Positions 1 through 11,121 of a DNA stretch of 64,000 nucleotides are shown piece after piece. The first letter of the stretch is position 1. Every line of letters starts with the position of its first letter. This DNA comes from Lotus japonicus (taxonomy: Eukaryota; Streptophyta; Magnoliopsida; Fabales; Fabaceae). The stretch is from contig NC_080045.1 of the NCBI RefSeq assembly GCF_012489685.1, forward strand, positions 10,131,648-10,195,647, read 5' to 3'. The translations under genes and the position numbers were made by a program. The notes beneath the pieces are model-generated. The model did not search any database. It saw only the letters and a list, made by a program, of their open reading frames with translations, and was not told the origin of the DNA.

Positions 1-310
1 TGCCACAACCACCACCCTCCACCACCGCCCTTCATCATGGATTATACAGTGATATTGTTGTTATTACCACCACCGCCCTTCATCATTGTCGCCACCAGCA
101 CCCTACAACACTATCACTGTCACCACTATTGTCATAACCAACTCCACCGCCCTCTCACAATTTCCTCCCCTACTGCTATCGCCACTACCACCACCACTCT
201 ACCGCCACCACCACCACCATTGCCACACCTACTACCCTCCACCGTTGCCGTCATCGCCAATATCTTTACCACCATCACCCCTGTCTACCATCACTATCAT
301 CCACCAAACA
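1..310. repeat. CCA/CAT-rich low-complexity tract
   Basis: The first 310 bases are an imperfect run of CCA, CCG and CAT/CAC triplets with almost no G on the plus strand. Open frames across it give only Pro/His/Thr/Leu-rich translations with no domain, so I read it as decayed trinucleotide repeat and not as a gene. It could be the edge of a repeat-bearing exon to the left of the window, which cannot be judged here. Confidence 0.6.
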
Positions 311-776
311 TATGAGTTGTATTGATTTAAATGATGTGATAAGTTAGACAGTGTATTACTAAATATTGTATATTATTACATTTTTTATCACGTCTAATAC
401 TATTAGACCTTATATTATACATTATACATTGTAGCAAACGAACCCATATTATAGAGAATCAATGCATAGTTAAACAAGGAACAAGTAGAGCTAACTAAAG
501 AGGGAAACAACTAGGGGAGATGAATTTAATAAAAACGGCACGTCATAACCAACAACAAGTACACACTTGACACATAATATTCCCTCTCTCACAAAGATTC
601 TATTTACTATATTTCATTTCAATTTCAATATATAACCGGAACCCAAAACTCTTTAATTAGGTTTTTTAAATCCGCATTTCAAGTTCAGTTTCTAACCCCA
701 AAAAAAAAACAAACATTCCTACGTTCTCTTCTTCTCCCTTTCCCTTTCGTTCAATTTTTTCAGAACCAAAACAACG
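311..776 (+). promoter_or_regulatory. Upstream region and 5' UTR of the SPX gene
   Basis: AT-rich spacer followed by a pyrimidine-rich leader (about 690-770) typical of a plant 5' UTR. A TATA-like stretch (aatatataa) lies near 629-637, about 140 bases before the ATG. I looked for the PHR1-binding P1BS octamer (GNATATNC), expected in many SPX promoters, and did not see a perfect copy here; near matches miss one end base. Confidence 0.4.
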
Positions 777-3700
777 ATGAAGTTCTGGAAGATTCTGAGC
801 AACCAGATCGAGCAAACGCTACCTGATTGGCGTGACAAGTTTCTCTCCTACAAGGATCTCAAGAAACAGCTCAAGCTCATAGCCCCCAAAGAACCCTCCT
901 CCTCCTCCTCCTCCCTCAAACGACGCCGTTCCGACAACGACGACGGCGCCGGCGAGGTCTCCAAAGAGGTCAACGATTTCCTCCGTCTTTTGGAGGTCGA
1001 GATTGAAAAGTTCAACGCCTTTTTCGTCGAGATGGAAGAGGAATATGTAATCAAATGGAAGGTAACTAACTAACTAATCACTAATCACCATTATCGATTC
1101 TAGTTTTTTGCTTTTTTTTCTTCTAGATAATCAGATTAGTTCAACGTGATATTTTTTTCTTGCTCAACGTGATTTTGCGAGCATGTGCTTCTAAGAATTT
1201 CACCCAAACATGTTCATATGATGAGAAACCACGTTAGAGAGTTAGAGAATATTAGAACTGGTTCTGTAGATGGGCAATGTAAATGGAAAACCATGTAAGG
1301 GTTTGATAATTTGCTGTGTATGGAAAAGGCTATTCAAAGGGATTTGTTTTGTTAGTGTGGACTGGGACTAAAAAATATCAATTCGGTAATAATGAATTAA
1401 TGAAAATTGTGTTAGAAGACATGGTTCATTATTTTGGTGGTTTAAGTTTCCGTTGTTCGGCATATGATAACTTTCTTGGAGGGCATGAGTTACGCTTTTG
1501 AATTTTAGCATTCGTGTTGCTGTTTAGCATGTAAATCTAAAGGCATACATTTAACTGATGATGCCTTAAGTTTCATTTAATTTGGAACTTAATAATTTCG
1601 CTTTGTCTTTAGTTCTTTGTACAAGATGCGTGTTATCAGGTGGGCAGAAGAGAAATTTTGTGATGGATGGAAAATGTTATAAACTTTAGTTGGCATATGT
1701 TTATAATTAGTAATGCTAGTGCTACACACATATATGTCACCCTTACATGTCGACAATTTTCACCATATGATTTCTGGATGCTTATATTCTGACACTGGCA
1801 CATCTCCAAACATGAGAAGATGTGACTCCTGGAGATATGGACCAAGCATTTTCCATTTCTAAGATTATATGTTTATGTTTGTGATGCAGGAGTTGCAAAA
1901 CAAAGTTGCTTGGGCCAAGAATTCAGATGTAGATTTGATGCCAGTAGGGAGGGAAATAGTGGATTTGCATGGAGAGATGGTTTTGTTGGAGAACTACAGT
2001 GCACTTAACTACACAGGTATTTTCCTTTCTTTATGAACCATTGCATAAGTTTTAAGTGACAGATTCCATTTTTATCATCAAGAGTATTAACATTTGATGA
2101 CTTGAAGGATCTCAGACATTGTTAAAATGGAGTAAAATAGTATTTTGGTATTTGGAATTGGAAGTATACCTCACTTGCAAATTTGCAATGCAGTCCCGCC
2201 CGCGTGTAAATTCGGCATATGATTTTGTCCTTGAATTATTCAACCCGATTCATGACAATCTCCTATGACATATAATAAAAGGGCCAATAAGAAATGAGTT
2301 TGAATAATTTATGTACTAAATGGTCTTAAATCAAGGACTAAATTGCCAAACACTTTTAGAATGTGTTTGGATGGAGTGTTTTTAGGAAGTAATGTAATTT
2401 TTCAGGGAATTTGAAATGCTCTATTTTAAAATACAGTGTGTGGATGTTTATTACAAAGAATTTTAAATTCAAGGTAATTAAACTGGGTTGAGAGTGAGGA
2501 AATCAAAATGACACCAAAATAGGTAGAATTTGTGAAATTCCTCTCATCTTTCTCGATCGATTCTTCCTTTATCTGGCTAAAGCAATACTACTGGTGGTTC
2601 GGTCGGTTGTAAAACTGCACTTTCCTGCCGTAAAGTCCCTCCAACAACCAGAAAAACAAGCTTTGTGGTTGCCATGGTGAATGCTCTGCTATGGTGTACA
2701 TGATGGAGACTTCCAGATCTGAAACTCCGCCTCCTCAAAATGACGACGAAGTTGGTCGTGGAGGACCTTTAATAGCTTCATAGCGGAGGAATAGCCATCT
2801 GCGGTGTTGGGGGTCTGTGGGCGGCGTTAACCTTAGTGTATTGGTGTTGAAGTGAGGGAAAGGTGAACGTGCCGAGGAGCACCATGAGCGAAACAATGCT
2901 GCACACCTCATCTTGGGGGCTCCAGAGCACCATGAGACCTTGCGCCACAACTTACATCGGAAGACCCACAAGCACCACACTGGCTAGAGAAACTAGAAAT
3001 CTACAAGACAAAAAAGAAAATCACAATTGAAGGAATGCAAACATTTAACCCAAACAAGAGATGTTACAAATTTAGGGAGTTCAATTGATTCAATTGAAAT
3101 CCCTTGTTTTTTAAATTCTCTGAAATTTGAAAATTCTCTATCCAAACACAGGGTTAGGTTCAAAATGGAAGTTTACTTATTAATATGTATAGCCAGATGA
3201 AATTGTAAGGAATCATGGACTATATAGTCTTAACCCAGACAATTTTGTTGGCAACAATATTATTTGATCACAAGCCCGACTAAAAGCTATGGACTCTATT
3301 TGCTCAATTCATTTGACATCTTGTATTTTTTCCCCTTTCTTTTTTGGTTTACCAGTTACCACTTCTATTGCTTTTTAATTCTTTTATATACTCCATTTAT
3401 CTTGTAACATGTTACTGGTAAATCCACGCATATAAGTCTCGAACTTTTATTTGAAAAATGAGTAACTATTGTGCGCTGTTCTGGAAGAATTCCATTTATT
3501 AACTAGGTCTACTAATACAATTCTAATTGAATGTATCATTTAGTTATGCCTGTCAATAAATTGGTTCATAAAAGAAGTGAATGATTAAACCCACACTAAT
3601 ATCTGGTATGAAGAATAAGTCACCATATATATTGTAGACAAATTTGACTTTTGAGGTCCTGTTAACTGTTTTGTCAGCTGACATAATACTTTATCGAATG

Positions 3701-4231
3701 TTTAATAAAGTAGATTGATGGTTAAATATTCCTTGGATTAGGAGGGAGTTTTGATGATGAATGTTTAGAAATGTTGCTTATTCTTCTATCTCATCTTCCA
3801 TTCTTTGTGCAGGTCTAGTGAAGATAATAAAGAAATATGATAAGCGAACTGGTGCGCTACTTCGATTACCTTTTATCCAAGATGTATTGAACCAGCCCTT
3901 CTTCAAAATTGATGTTCTTAACAAGCTTGTAAAGGAGTGTGAGGTGATGCTAAGTATTCTTTTCCCCAAAAGTGGGTCTCTAGGTCCATCCTTCTCAACT
4001 AGTGATCTTGAGGAAGAAGCGTGCAGTTCCATGACTGCAAATGAAAATAGAGAGACACTGAAGCAGGTGCCAAAAGAACTTGCCGAAATCCAAAATATGG
4101 AGAACATGTTCATCAAACTAACTACATCAGCATTGGATACCTTGAAAGAGATTAGGGGTGGAAGCTCGACCGTAAGCATATACTCATTGCCTCCGCATAA
4201 GGAGGCTATGGTAGAGCAAGCAGCCAAATAG
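777..4231 (+). CDS. SPX domain-containing protein (SPX1/SPX2 class)
   Basis: Three exons join in frame: 777-1061, 1890-2016 and 3813-4231, all with GT-AG introns, giving 276 residues. The protein starts MKFWKILSNQIEQTLPDWRD, the typical SPX N-terminus. It continues through a poly-Ser and Arg-rich spacer (about residues 39-52), a central helix, and the lysine-rich segment LVKIIKKYDKRTG at about 139-151 that in this family binds inositol pyrophosphates. Length and the absence of EXS, RING or MFS domains place it in the small stand-alone SPX class. These proteins bind PHR-type MYB factors when phosphate is sufficient and so repress phosphate-starvation genes in the nucleus (family knowledge). 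The start is the first ATG after the leader. Intron 2 (1.8 kb) carries a MITE-like insertion. No lesion is visible. The class is sure; the exact paralogue is not. Confidence 0.93.
2363..3150. mobile_element. MITE-like insertion in SPX intron 2
   Basis: Terminal inverted repeats with the core TGTGTTTGGATRGAG face each other at 2363-2377 and 3136-3150. Outside this segment the intron resumes as ordinary AT-rich sequence. The interior (2570-3000) is more GC-rich, with no transposase; an open minus-strand frame at 2735-2980 has no recognisable domain. The TGTGTTTGG termini suggest a hAT-type non-autonomous element, but I could not fix a target-site duplication. Confidence 0.5.
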
Positions 4232-5190
4232 ATGTTTGGAGTAACACAGGATATGTGCTGACTTTGTATCATATCACTCTTTTTTCTCTGCTTTAGATCA
4301 AACAGCCAAATATAGATGATGGCAATAACTTGTGATAGCTGCTGAACATTGTCCTTTTCTATGTTGAGAAGAGAACCCCATTCAAAATGAGGCTGGAGGG
4401 GAATCTGTCCTCCTTTTTGGAACAGTGTCCGATGGTAGATGGATGCGGCTAGATTGATTTTCTCCTTTTTTTTTTTCTTTTTTATGCACAAAATTCTCTT
4501 CAGGGTTATAGGGGCATGGAATCTGGAAAAACAGCATGTGCAGCTTCAGCTTGTATCACCTTATTAACTATGGTCATTATTTTTGTCACCACCCCTATAG
4601 ATATTCATATCATACTCTTCCCTTCCGCAGTTTCAATTTGTGAAAGAGCAATGCTATATAGTACGAGAGGGCACGTACGAAGAATGCACGAGAGTTCAAA
4701 ACTACAACTGCCAAAAAAAAAAGTAAACCTACTATTTCTGGCGGTTCAAAACCGCCACAAAATTACAACTGTCAAAATAAAAAGAAAAGCTACGGTAACC
4801 GCCAGAAAATGCTTCGTGCGTGGTGCACGAGCCCCAAGGTCGTGCCCCACAGCATTTTCCTTTGAGAAATGTATAATTTGTGTTCTACAGTTATAAGTGC
4901 GGTGTGTAATTGGTGTGTAATTGGTTCCTGCTAGGGGTGGCAAATGGATGGATTGGATGGATATGAGTATGAATATGAATTGTAATAGATGGATCCAAAA
5001 CAATCCATTATCCATTAAGGATCCACTAAAATTGTTTAAAAAAACCCATCAATTAGTGAATAAAAATTCATCCAATCCATTCATTAGTAAATATTTATTG
5101 CATCGATATCCAATTCATCCAATGACTTTTAGTACGAAAAATTATTATTATTGTTATTATTTAGATAAAAAGAAGTTTATAAGAAATTCA
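4232..5190. other. Intergenic region, no gene seen
   Basis: Contains the SPX 3' UTR and AT-rich sequence. Near 4680-4860 there are paired stretches (cacgtacgaagaatgcacga and atgcttcgtgcgtggtgcac) that are roughly inverted and may bound a small decayed element. At 4932-4950 the gggtggcaaatggatggat-type sequence resembles a plant transposon end. No open frame with a recognisable domain is present. Confidence 0.4.
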
Positions 5191-5194
5191 TTTC

Positions 5195-5580
5195 TCTAAA
5201 ATCGGCCCTAAACACTAATATCGGTCCCAACCCCTACAATCAGTTCAAAACTCTAAAATCGACACAAAACCTAAAATCGGGCCACAAACCCTAAAATTGA
5301 ATTCAAACACTAAAATTGGCCTAATCTCTAAAATAGGTTTCCAAGAAGTGATCCCATTTTTTTTAACAGGTCCGGGTAGAGACCAAAGGTCTTAAGCGAT
5401 AGATTCGTCAAAATGTGTTGAGTTGGAATTCCATTCTAACTAAAGATTCTATAAAATCGTCCCCTAAACTGTAAAATCAACCCCAAATTCTAAAGTCGAC
5501 CTTAAACACTAAAATCAGCTTTAAACCTTAAAATCAATCCATATCCCTAAAACTGACCGCAAACCCTAAATAAACACGAT
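5195..5580. repeat. Degenerate minisatellite with CCCTAAA-like core
   Basis: About 15-20 imperfect copies of a roughly 15-20-base unit of the form CTAAAATCGGCCCNAAACC, interrupted near 5340-5450 by about 100 bases of unrelated sequence. Many units contain ccctaaa, the plant telomere heptamer, but spaced and mutated. No coding potential. Confidence 0.55.
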
Positions 5581-6228
5581 CAAACTTCTATTCATGTAAG
5601 AGTTATACTCTTGAGGCTTTGAGTCTTGATGAAGCTAATCTTTATGTACGACTTCCAAGACGATGGTTGCACGTAGAGTTCACCTTTCAATTATGTATTG
5701 TGAACACGTCGGCTTAAGGCTGCTCGGCTGGACGAGTTGAAACTTGCTTCTAGTTTCTTAAATTACGAATTGATATATATATATATAATATGATTATTTT
5801 GAAATAATTTAGTCTGTGCGATAAAAAACATAAACAATACTTCATAAGAGCTTTAAGAGTAATATTTTTTCCAATTACAATTGTTTGTGATTTAGTCTTA
5901 AAAGTCGTTGTATCAATCCAACTATTTCCTAACTCCATGGATTGAGTACGGTTTCTAAGAAAAAAGTTGTAGGTTTGACATTTGCATGGTTTTGTTCAAT
6001 TTTATAGTTATTTTTCTGAGCTATATTACTTTCTTCATGGAAAGTAACCAAGCAAGCTTAACCCTTTAACAAACAATACAATTTACATGATCAACCATAC
6101 AACATTTTTAGCAAACAATGCTATTTACATGATCTACCAATGAAAATAACTGTATTATCCTTCAGCTTATGTATAAAATCTTCACATAGAGAACCTTAAA
6201 GTCACCATCTAGCCTTGAAATTTGAAAA
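5581..6228 (+). promoter_or_regulatory. Upstream region of the carboxylesterase gene
   Basis: AT-rich spacer with no gene. A TATA-like tgtataaaat lies at about 6170-6179, with a 30-50-base leader to the ATG at 6229. Two near-repeated segments, tacaatttacatgatcaacc and tgctatttacatgatctacc, occur at about 6078 and 6120. Their role is unknown. Confidence 0.4.
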
Positions 6229-7170
6229 ATGTCCTTGATAGCAGAAGCACCAGATTTTCTCCAAGTCTATTCTGATGGTTTGGTGAAACGCTTTGACCCT
6301 GAAACTGTCCCTGCATCTTCCAAACCCTCCAATGGATACAAATCCAAGGATGTTGTTATTGACCCATCAAAACCCATCACCGGAAGAATCTTCCTTCCTC
6401 ATTTTGAGAATCAGCAGAACCTCCTCCCGGTCTTGGTTTATTTCCATGGTGGCGGTTTTTGCATTGGCTCCACCACATGGCTCGGCTACCATCACTTTCT
6501 CGGTGACTTCTCGGTCGCGTCCCAATCCATTGTTCTCTCCGTCGACTACCGTTTAGCCCCGGAGCATCGTCTCCCGGCGGCTTATGAAGATTGCTATGTT
6601 GCACTTCAATGGCTTGCGGAACAAGCAAGCTCTGAGCCTTGGCTTCAGGGTGCTGATATTTCAAGGGTGTTTCTCTCTGGGGAGAGTGCTGGGGGTAACA
6701 TTGCACACCATGTGTTTGTGAAAACGACTCAGAGAAATAATGATGTGCTTGTCTTGAAAATCAAAGGGTTGATGGTTATACACCCTTACTTTGGGAGTGA
6801 GGAGCGGACTGAGAAAGAGGAGGCTGTGGCTGATGATGACAAAGAATGTGTCGCTATGAATGACATGTTCTGGAGGCTGAGTATACCGGAAGACTCGAAC
6901 CGCGACTATTTTGGGTGTAATTTTGAGAAACATGATGTGGATGCGAGTGTGTGGTCTCAGTTTCCGGGGATAGAGGTTTATGTTGCTGGTAGAGATTTTC
7001 TGAAAGAAAGGGGTGTCATGTATGCAGAGTTTTTGAAGAAGAAAGGGGTGAAAGAGGTGAAGCTTGTGGAGGCTAAGGAAGAACCACACATATTTCATAT
7101 ATTTTATCCTCAATCTGATGCAACTCGCTTGCTCCAGAGCCAGATGAGTCATTTCATGAAGAGATACTAA
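6229..7170 (+). CDS. Plant carboxylesterase (CXE, alpha/beta hydrolase; HIDH-like)
   Basis: Intronless 313-residue protein of the plant CXE / hormone-sensitive-lipase-like family, at the usual length. The oxyanion-hole motif HGGGF is at residues 73-77. The nucleophile elbow GESAG is at 151-155, with catalytic Ser153. The acid is probably Asp256 in AGRDFLKERG and the base His287 in EEPHIFH. These cytosolic enzymes hydrolyse small esters, and some members dehydrate 2-hydroxyisoflavanones. The N-terminus (about 8-25) and the strands around DYRLAPEHRLP (106-116) fit the family. The substrate cannot be told from sequence. The catalytic set is complete, so it should be active. An in-frame ATG with a suitable leader and TATA box supports the start. 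Confidence 0.93.
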   Translation: MSLIAEAPDFLQVYSDGLVKRFDPETVPASSKPSNGYKSKDVVIDPSKPITGRIFLPHFENQQNLLPVLVYFHGGGFCIGSTTWLGYHHFLGDFSVASQSIVLSVDYRLAPEHRLPAAYEDCYVALQWLAEQASSEPWLQGADISRVFLSGESAGGNIAHHVFVKTTQRNNDVLVLKIKGLMVIHPYFGSEERTEKEEAVADDDKECVAMNDMFWRLSIPEDSNRDYFGCNFEKHDVDASVWSQFPGIEVYVAGRDFLKERGVMYAEFLKKKGVKEVKLVEAKEEPHIFHIFYPQSDATRLLQSQMSHFMKRY

Positions 7171-7314
7171 AGACAATCATGATTAAAATTTGAATAATAT
7201 GAAATTCTTTCATGATAGGAAAAAAATTGCCCAAGTATGAGGCGCAATGCAGGATGATGCTCTGTTAAATGTAAGATTATTATTATATATGATGGTTGAC
7301 ATAATAAAGTATGC

Positions 7315-7498
7315 AGTAATGATATATACACACCTCATTTTTAAAACACTTCATTCTCACCTCTTTTTGTTTCTATCTCTCTCCTCTTACCATCTATCAC
7401 ATCTCATACTTTCTCTCTCTTACTTTTCATTTTCTTCCTATCTCTCTCATCATTCCACATCTTCCACCTCAAAAAAGAGGTGTGTAAGTAACATTACT
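7315..7498. mobile_element. MITE of about 184 bp downstream of the carboxylesterase
   Basis: Facing termini: left AGTAATGATATATACACACC, right (reverse complement) AGTAATGTTACTTACACACC, each followed by TCWTTTTT. The interior is pyrimidine-rich (tctctctcctctt). No coding capacity. It starts about 145 bases after the carboxylesterase stop, so it may lie in or near the 3' UTR. Confidence 0.6.
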
Positions 7499-7513
7499 CT
7501 AAAGCATGTACGT

Positions 7514-7849
7514 GTGTGTTTGGCTCGGCGTTAGTAGAATTGGATCTGGCCAGAATTGGATCTGATATGAATTGGATCTGGTAAACGTGAGTTTGAGTGA
7601 CGTGATTTATGTTTGGATACATTTATCAGGAATTGGATCTGATAGACTTGAATTGGATCTGTAAAAGGGAAAGGGGACAATTGGATCAACATTGATGCTA
7701 AAGCAACAAATTGTTGTGTTAGGATGGATCCAATTCTGGGGCCAGAATTGGATCAACATTTAACATCCAAACATCAATGGAGATGGAAAAATCACGTTTG
7801 AGGTCTTTAAACGTGGATCAGGCCTGATCCAACGTGCATCCAAACACAC
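7514..7849. mobile_element. MITE of about 336 bp with GTGTGTTTGG termini
   Basis: Perfect 10-base inverted ends, GTGTGTTTGG at 7514-7523 and its complement at 7840-7849. The interior repeats GAATTGGATCTG four to five times on the plus strand, and its complement-like ggatccaattctgg near the right end, so most of the element can fold back. No transposase. Probably hAT-type by terminal sequence; family not certain. Confidence 0.6.
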
Positions 7850-7869
7850 CCATAGGGACAACAAGGCCT

Positions 7870-8335
7870 AATCTCATGCACGTGAGGACTAACTTTTTAC
7901 TAAGCTCTTTACCATTGTTCGAGCTAAAAACATAGAAAGAATGTATAGTACATAGAGTGAGAGGATTGCAATGAGAGAATCTAGAGAGAAAGAAAACGTG
8001 TAACCGCTTAGAGAGAGAGTGTAACTGAATTTCGAGTTTATTATTCATCAAAATGAGCCAAGAGTCCTTTACAATTGGTAACTGCCCCCTATTTATAGGC
8101 GAGGGGTTGGGCCTGGCGTATCCAACTGTCCTTAGTGGGCCGGTTGGGCCTCTCGGAGGAGGTCCAAACCTTTGGCTTATGCATCGCCTTTGGGTGAGCA
8201 TCATTGGGCGAGGGCCTCTGGGGTCTCGTCCAGTCCAACCACCTCCATGTGAAGTTTGATATATAAACCTTTAGAAGACTCATCACATAGGCAATGTGAG
8301 ACTTTTGAAATACACAAAGTTTTTCCAACATAATT
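7870..8335. mobile_element. Probable LTR-retrotransposon fragment
   Basis: Moderately GC-rich block (gggcctggcgtatccaactg and similar), with a ccccctatttataggcg TATA-like site at about 8084-8100. It ends in the caatgtgagacttttga-type sequence common in LTRs and their promoters. No gag or pol is attached and no paired LTR was found in the window. A similar texture recurs at 15.06-15.66 kb. Confidence 0.35.
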
Positions 8336-8396
8336 TCTCCCATATCTATCAATCGATCCCCTCGGGTTTTTTTATAGGCCCCTCAGTGATTCAACC

Positions 8397-8880
8397 ATGT
8401 CGATATCGGATATGGGTAGTAATAGAGAGCACTTTGTGGTTGGGTTCCTACAACTGAAGCAATTACCACAACCACCGTAGCAATTTCGATTGGATTATTC
8501 TAATCTGGTGTATCAAACCCCGAGATTCTTCTTCTTCTTCTATTTCTATTGTTACTGCAGCAGCACCAACACCAGCACTAGGTGGACCTTCAACGATACC
8601 ACCATTGAAGAGGAAGAGGGGAAAGCCTATGAAATATGGCTCCGATGTGGTCATATCGCCAACCATGACCAACATCACCACCACCGCTCCTGTTAGCCAG
8701 TCCGGTGGGCCATTTCCTCCTTTTGATGATCTTGTTACCTAGCCCGATGAGCCATTTCCTCATCCTCTATCACTAGCTTATGCGTCCTCAACTGGTGGTG
8801 CTTTCGTGAAGAAGCCTAGAGGTAGACCTCGTGGCTCACTCAACAAGAAATGCTCCAAGTCTTCAAACGGCGGTAACTAT
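8397..8880 (+). pseudogene. AT-hook (AHL) protein 5'-exon pseudogene, left arm
   Basis: In pieces the sequence encodes the start of an AT-hook motif nuclear-localised protein: MSISDMGSN at 8397, then after frame loss PPLKRKRGKPMKYG (compare the KRKRGRPRKYG AT-hook of AHL proteins), and near 8809 KKPRGRPRGSLNKK, a second AT-hook. An in-frame TAG (near 8741) and frame changes break the reading frame. The segment ends at a plausible donor (GGCG|GTAACT, about 8872). AHL proteins bind the minor groove of AT-rich DNA. The PPC/DUF296 domain that should follow is absent, so this is a dead exon-1 fragment. Confidence 0.65.
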
Positions 8881-10039
8881 TATTTCCCTCACCTTTCTCC
8901 CTTTTTCTCTTATGCTGCTAATGCCATGCTTTTGTTTTAGTATTTGTTAATCTTTTTTCTTAAAGCTTTCAACTTTGGAGCATTTTTTTGAAAATACAAA
9001 AAGATAAAACATTGACGAATTCCGACCATAACATGTTTGTGTTTGTTATGACTTGTTGTCTGATGTCTAATTAAGTTTTTTCAGACATTTCCAAATTTTG
9101 GATTCTCCATCTTGCAATTTAGGTCATTGATCATAGTCATATATAATGATACAGAGCTTAAGCTTTAGTCTCAATGCGGATCACTATAAATTTTAAGTTG
9201 TTAGTGCAATAGAAATGATGGGTATTTGATATATTTAATCAATTTATTTGCTGGATCTAGAATTGTAGTGGACTTGATCCATCTAGATATCGATTACCTG
9301 ATTTTTAAAAGCACTCATTTCCCCATGAGACATGTATAAAATTTATTTTGTTTATTTTCTTTTAGCTTGCCATGAAAATGAAATTTCATATATGTTCACC
9401 AGGAATATTAAAGTAAGAACATATAACATATCCCTCAAATGTTTTAGATTCTTACATTAATCTTACACAAAGCTAACATTACATAAAATGTATCAATAGA
9501 AATTGGTCTCATTTTATGTAATATTACATATAATGTAACATTATCTTTATGTAAGATTAGTGTAAGAATCTAAGACATTTGAGGGATACATTATATGTTC
9601 TTACTTTAATATTATTGGTGAATCATATATGTAATTGCATTTTCTCGGGCAAGGGAACAAAAGATACACAAAATAAATTGAGCAACACATGTCTCACCGG
9701 AAAAAGAGTGATTTGGAAAATTAGGGAATCGATATTCAGATGGATTAGGTCCCCCAGAATTCTAGATGCATAAAATAATAGATTAAATACCCTTCATTTC
9801 GATTGCATTTAACAATTTAAAATTTGCAGTGACTTGCATTGTAACTGAAGCTTAAGCTCTGTATCATTATATATGACTCATCAGTGAAACAAATTGAAGG
9901 ATTGAAAATTCAAAATTTGGTCATGTCTTAGAAAACTAAACCAGTCCCATAACAAGTTAAAACATACAGTAACATGTTTTTCAATTTCTTATAAGATTTG
10001 GCGTTTTAAAAAGGTCGAAATTCCATAACTTTATTTATC

Positions 10040-10242
10040 TTTTTTATAGTTTCAAAAAATTCTCTAATATTGAAAGCTTTAAGAAACAAAATTAACAAAT
10101 ACTCTATAAAACAAAAGCATGACACAACAACATAAGATAAAAGGTGAGAAAGGTGAGGGAAATAGCAGTTATGATTTTTGTTGCGGTTGATGAAACCCAA
10201 CTGTGAAGGGTTCTTGTTACTACCCATATCAGATCCGGACAT
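10040..10242 (-). pseudogene. AHL protein 5'-exon fragment, right arm
   Basis: On the minus strand an ATG at 10242 opens MSGSDMGSNKNPSQLGF and then runs into what matches the intron of the left arm (tatttccctcacctttctc). The AT-hook coding part present in the left arm is missing. It is the mirror copy of the 8397 start, and its N-terminus looks less damaged. Too short to be functional. Confidence 0.55.
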
Positions 10243-10289
10243 GGTTGAATCACCGAGAGGATCGATTGATAGATATGGGACAAAGAACA

Positions 10290-11118
10290 AAAACAGGGTT
10301 GATTGTACTCATCATTTGGCTCTGAAATCCATGCCTATAAATACAAATCCAGAAACCCTAATCCTAAGATGATAACGAGTAACACAACCTTCTTTTTGTG
10401 CTCATCCTTATCATGCCACGCAATGATGAATGGGATTTCCTTTTTGTTCATCCAAATCCACGTTTGAAATTCAAAATTCAAATCTATCCATCAATTAAAG
10501 AAAAAAAATTACGAATTCATTTTTTTTAGTTTCAAATTATGCATTCACGCACCCGGTTGAAAAGTTGACCTTTATTAAAAAATAAAATTGGTTAAATATG
10601 TTTTTCATTCCAGTAAAATAAGGGTGAATTAGATCTGATCCATCAAAAAAATATTCACTGTTTTTAGTCCCTAACATTCATGGAATTCGTAAAATTACTA
10701 CCTCGATTCATTTTGTGGCGGTTCAAAGTCATTGCAAATACACTAAAACCGCCCAAAAAATAACGACAAAGACTAAAATCACATATTTCAATAAAACACA
10801 TGCAACCCAAATAAGACAAAAGATCATGTAGCTAGGGACATATCACACTATTACCAAAACAACAATGCACTTGGATTGCCAAAAATATGTAATTTTCAAT
10901 GTACATACAAGTTATTGAAGATAACACATATTAATTGCAGGTATATGCATGAAAATAAATCATGAAATTACAAAAGAAATGAAAAATAACATCACTCGGA
11001 TCATGTCGTGCTAACACGTTTAACTATGTCCTATATCGATGATAAACTTTTCATACCACTGCTCACGCAAACTCTTGAGATTGTTGTAAAATGTACAGTG
11101 GGAACTCAATGACAGTAC
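10290..11118. other. Intergenic region with a half MITE
   Basis: No gene. The part at about 10583-10800 (ggttaaatatgtttttcatt, then ccagtaaaataagggtgaat) matches the left half of the MITE at 49,990-50,267 but has no right end, so it is a truncated copy. Confidence 0.45.
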
Positions 11119-11121
11119 AAT

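Larger units (their letters stand above)
8341..10280. repeat. Large imperfect inverted repeat (about 1.15-kb and 0.75-kb arms)
   Basis: Reverse-complement matches in order: 8341-8432 with 10212-10280; 8878-8985 with 10055-10165; about 9040-9240 with 9780-9965; about 9265-9480 with 9540-9770; centre near 9490-9535. The shared parts include a 5' UTR, a start codon and the beginning of an intron. The right arm lacks about 380 bases present in the left arm, namely the AT-hook coding segment at about 8490-8870. By eye the arms are roughly 75-85 percent identical. It reads as an inverted duplication of the 5' end of an AHL gene. Confidence 0.75.

Noticed and set aside
37..325. Overlapping open frames of 79-92 codons
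   Set aside because: They translate low-complexity CCA/CAT repeats in any frame and have no domain.
311..776. P1BS (GNATATNC) site expected before an SPX gene
   Set aside because: Only near matches such as GTATATTA and TAATATTC were seen, each failing the consensus.
3778..4491. Long minus-strand open frame (237 codons)
   Set aside because: It is antisense to the last SPX exon; the plus strand carries the recognisable SPX sequence.
4680..4860. Possible small MITE with cacgtacgaagaatgcacga-type ends
   Set aside because: The facing segments match too poorly and no target duplication could be found.
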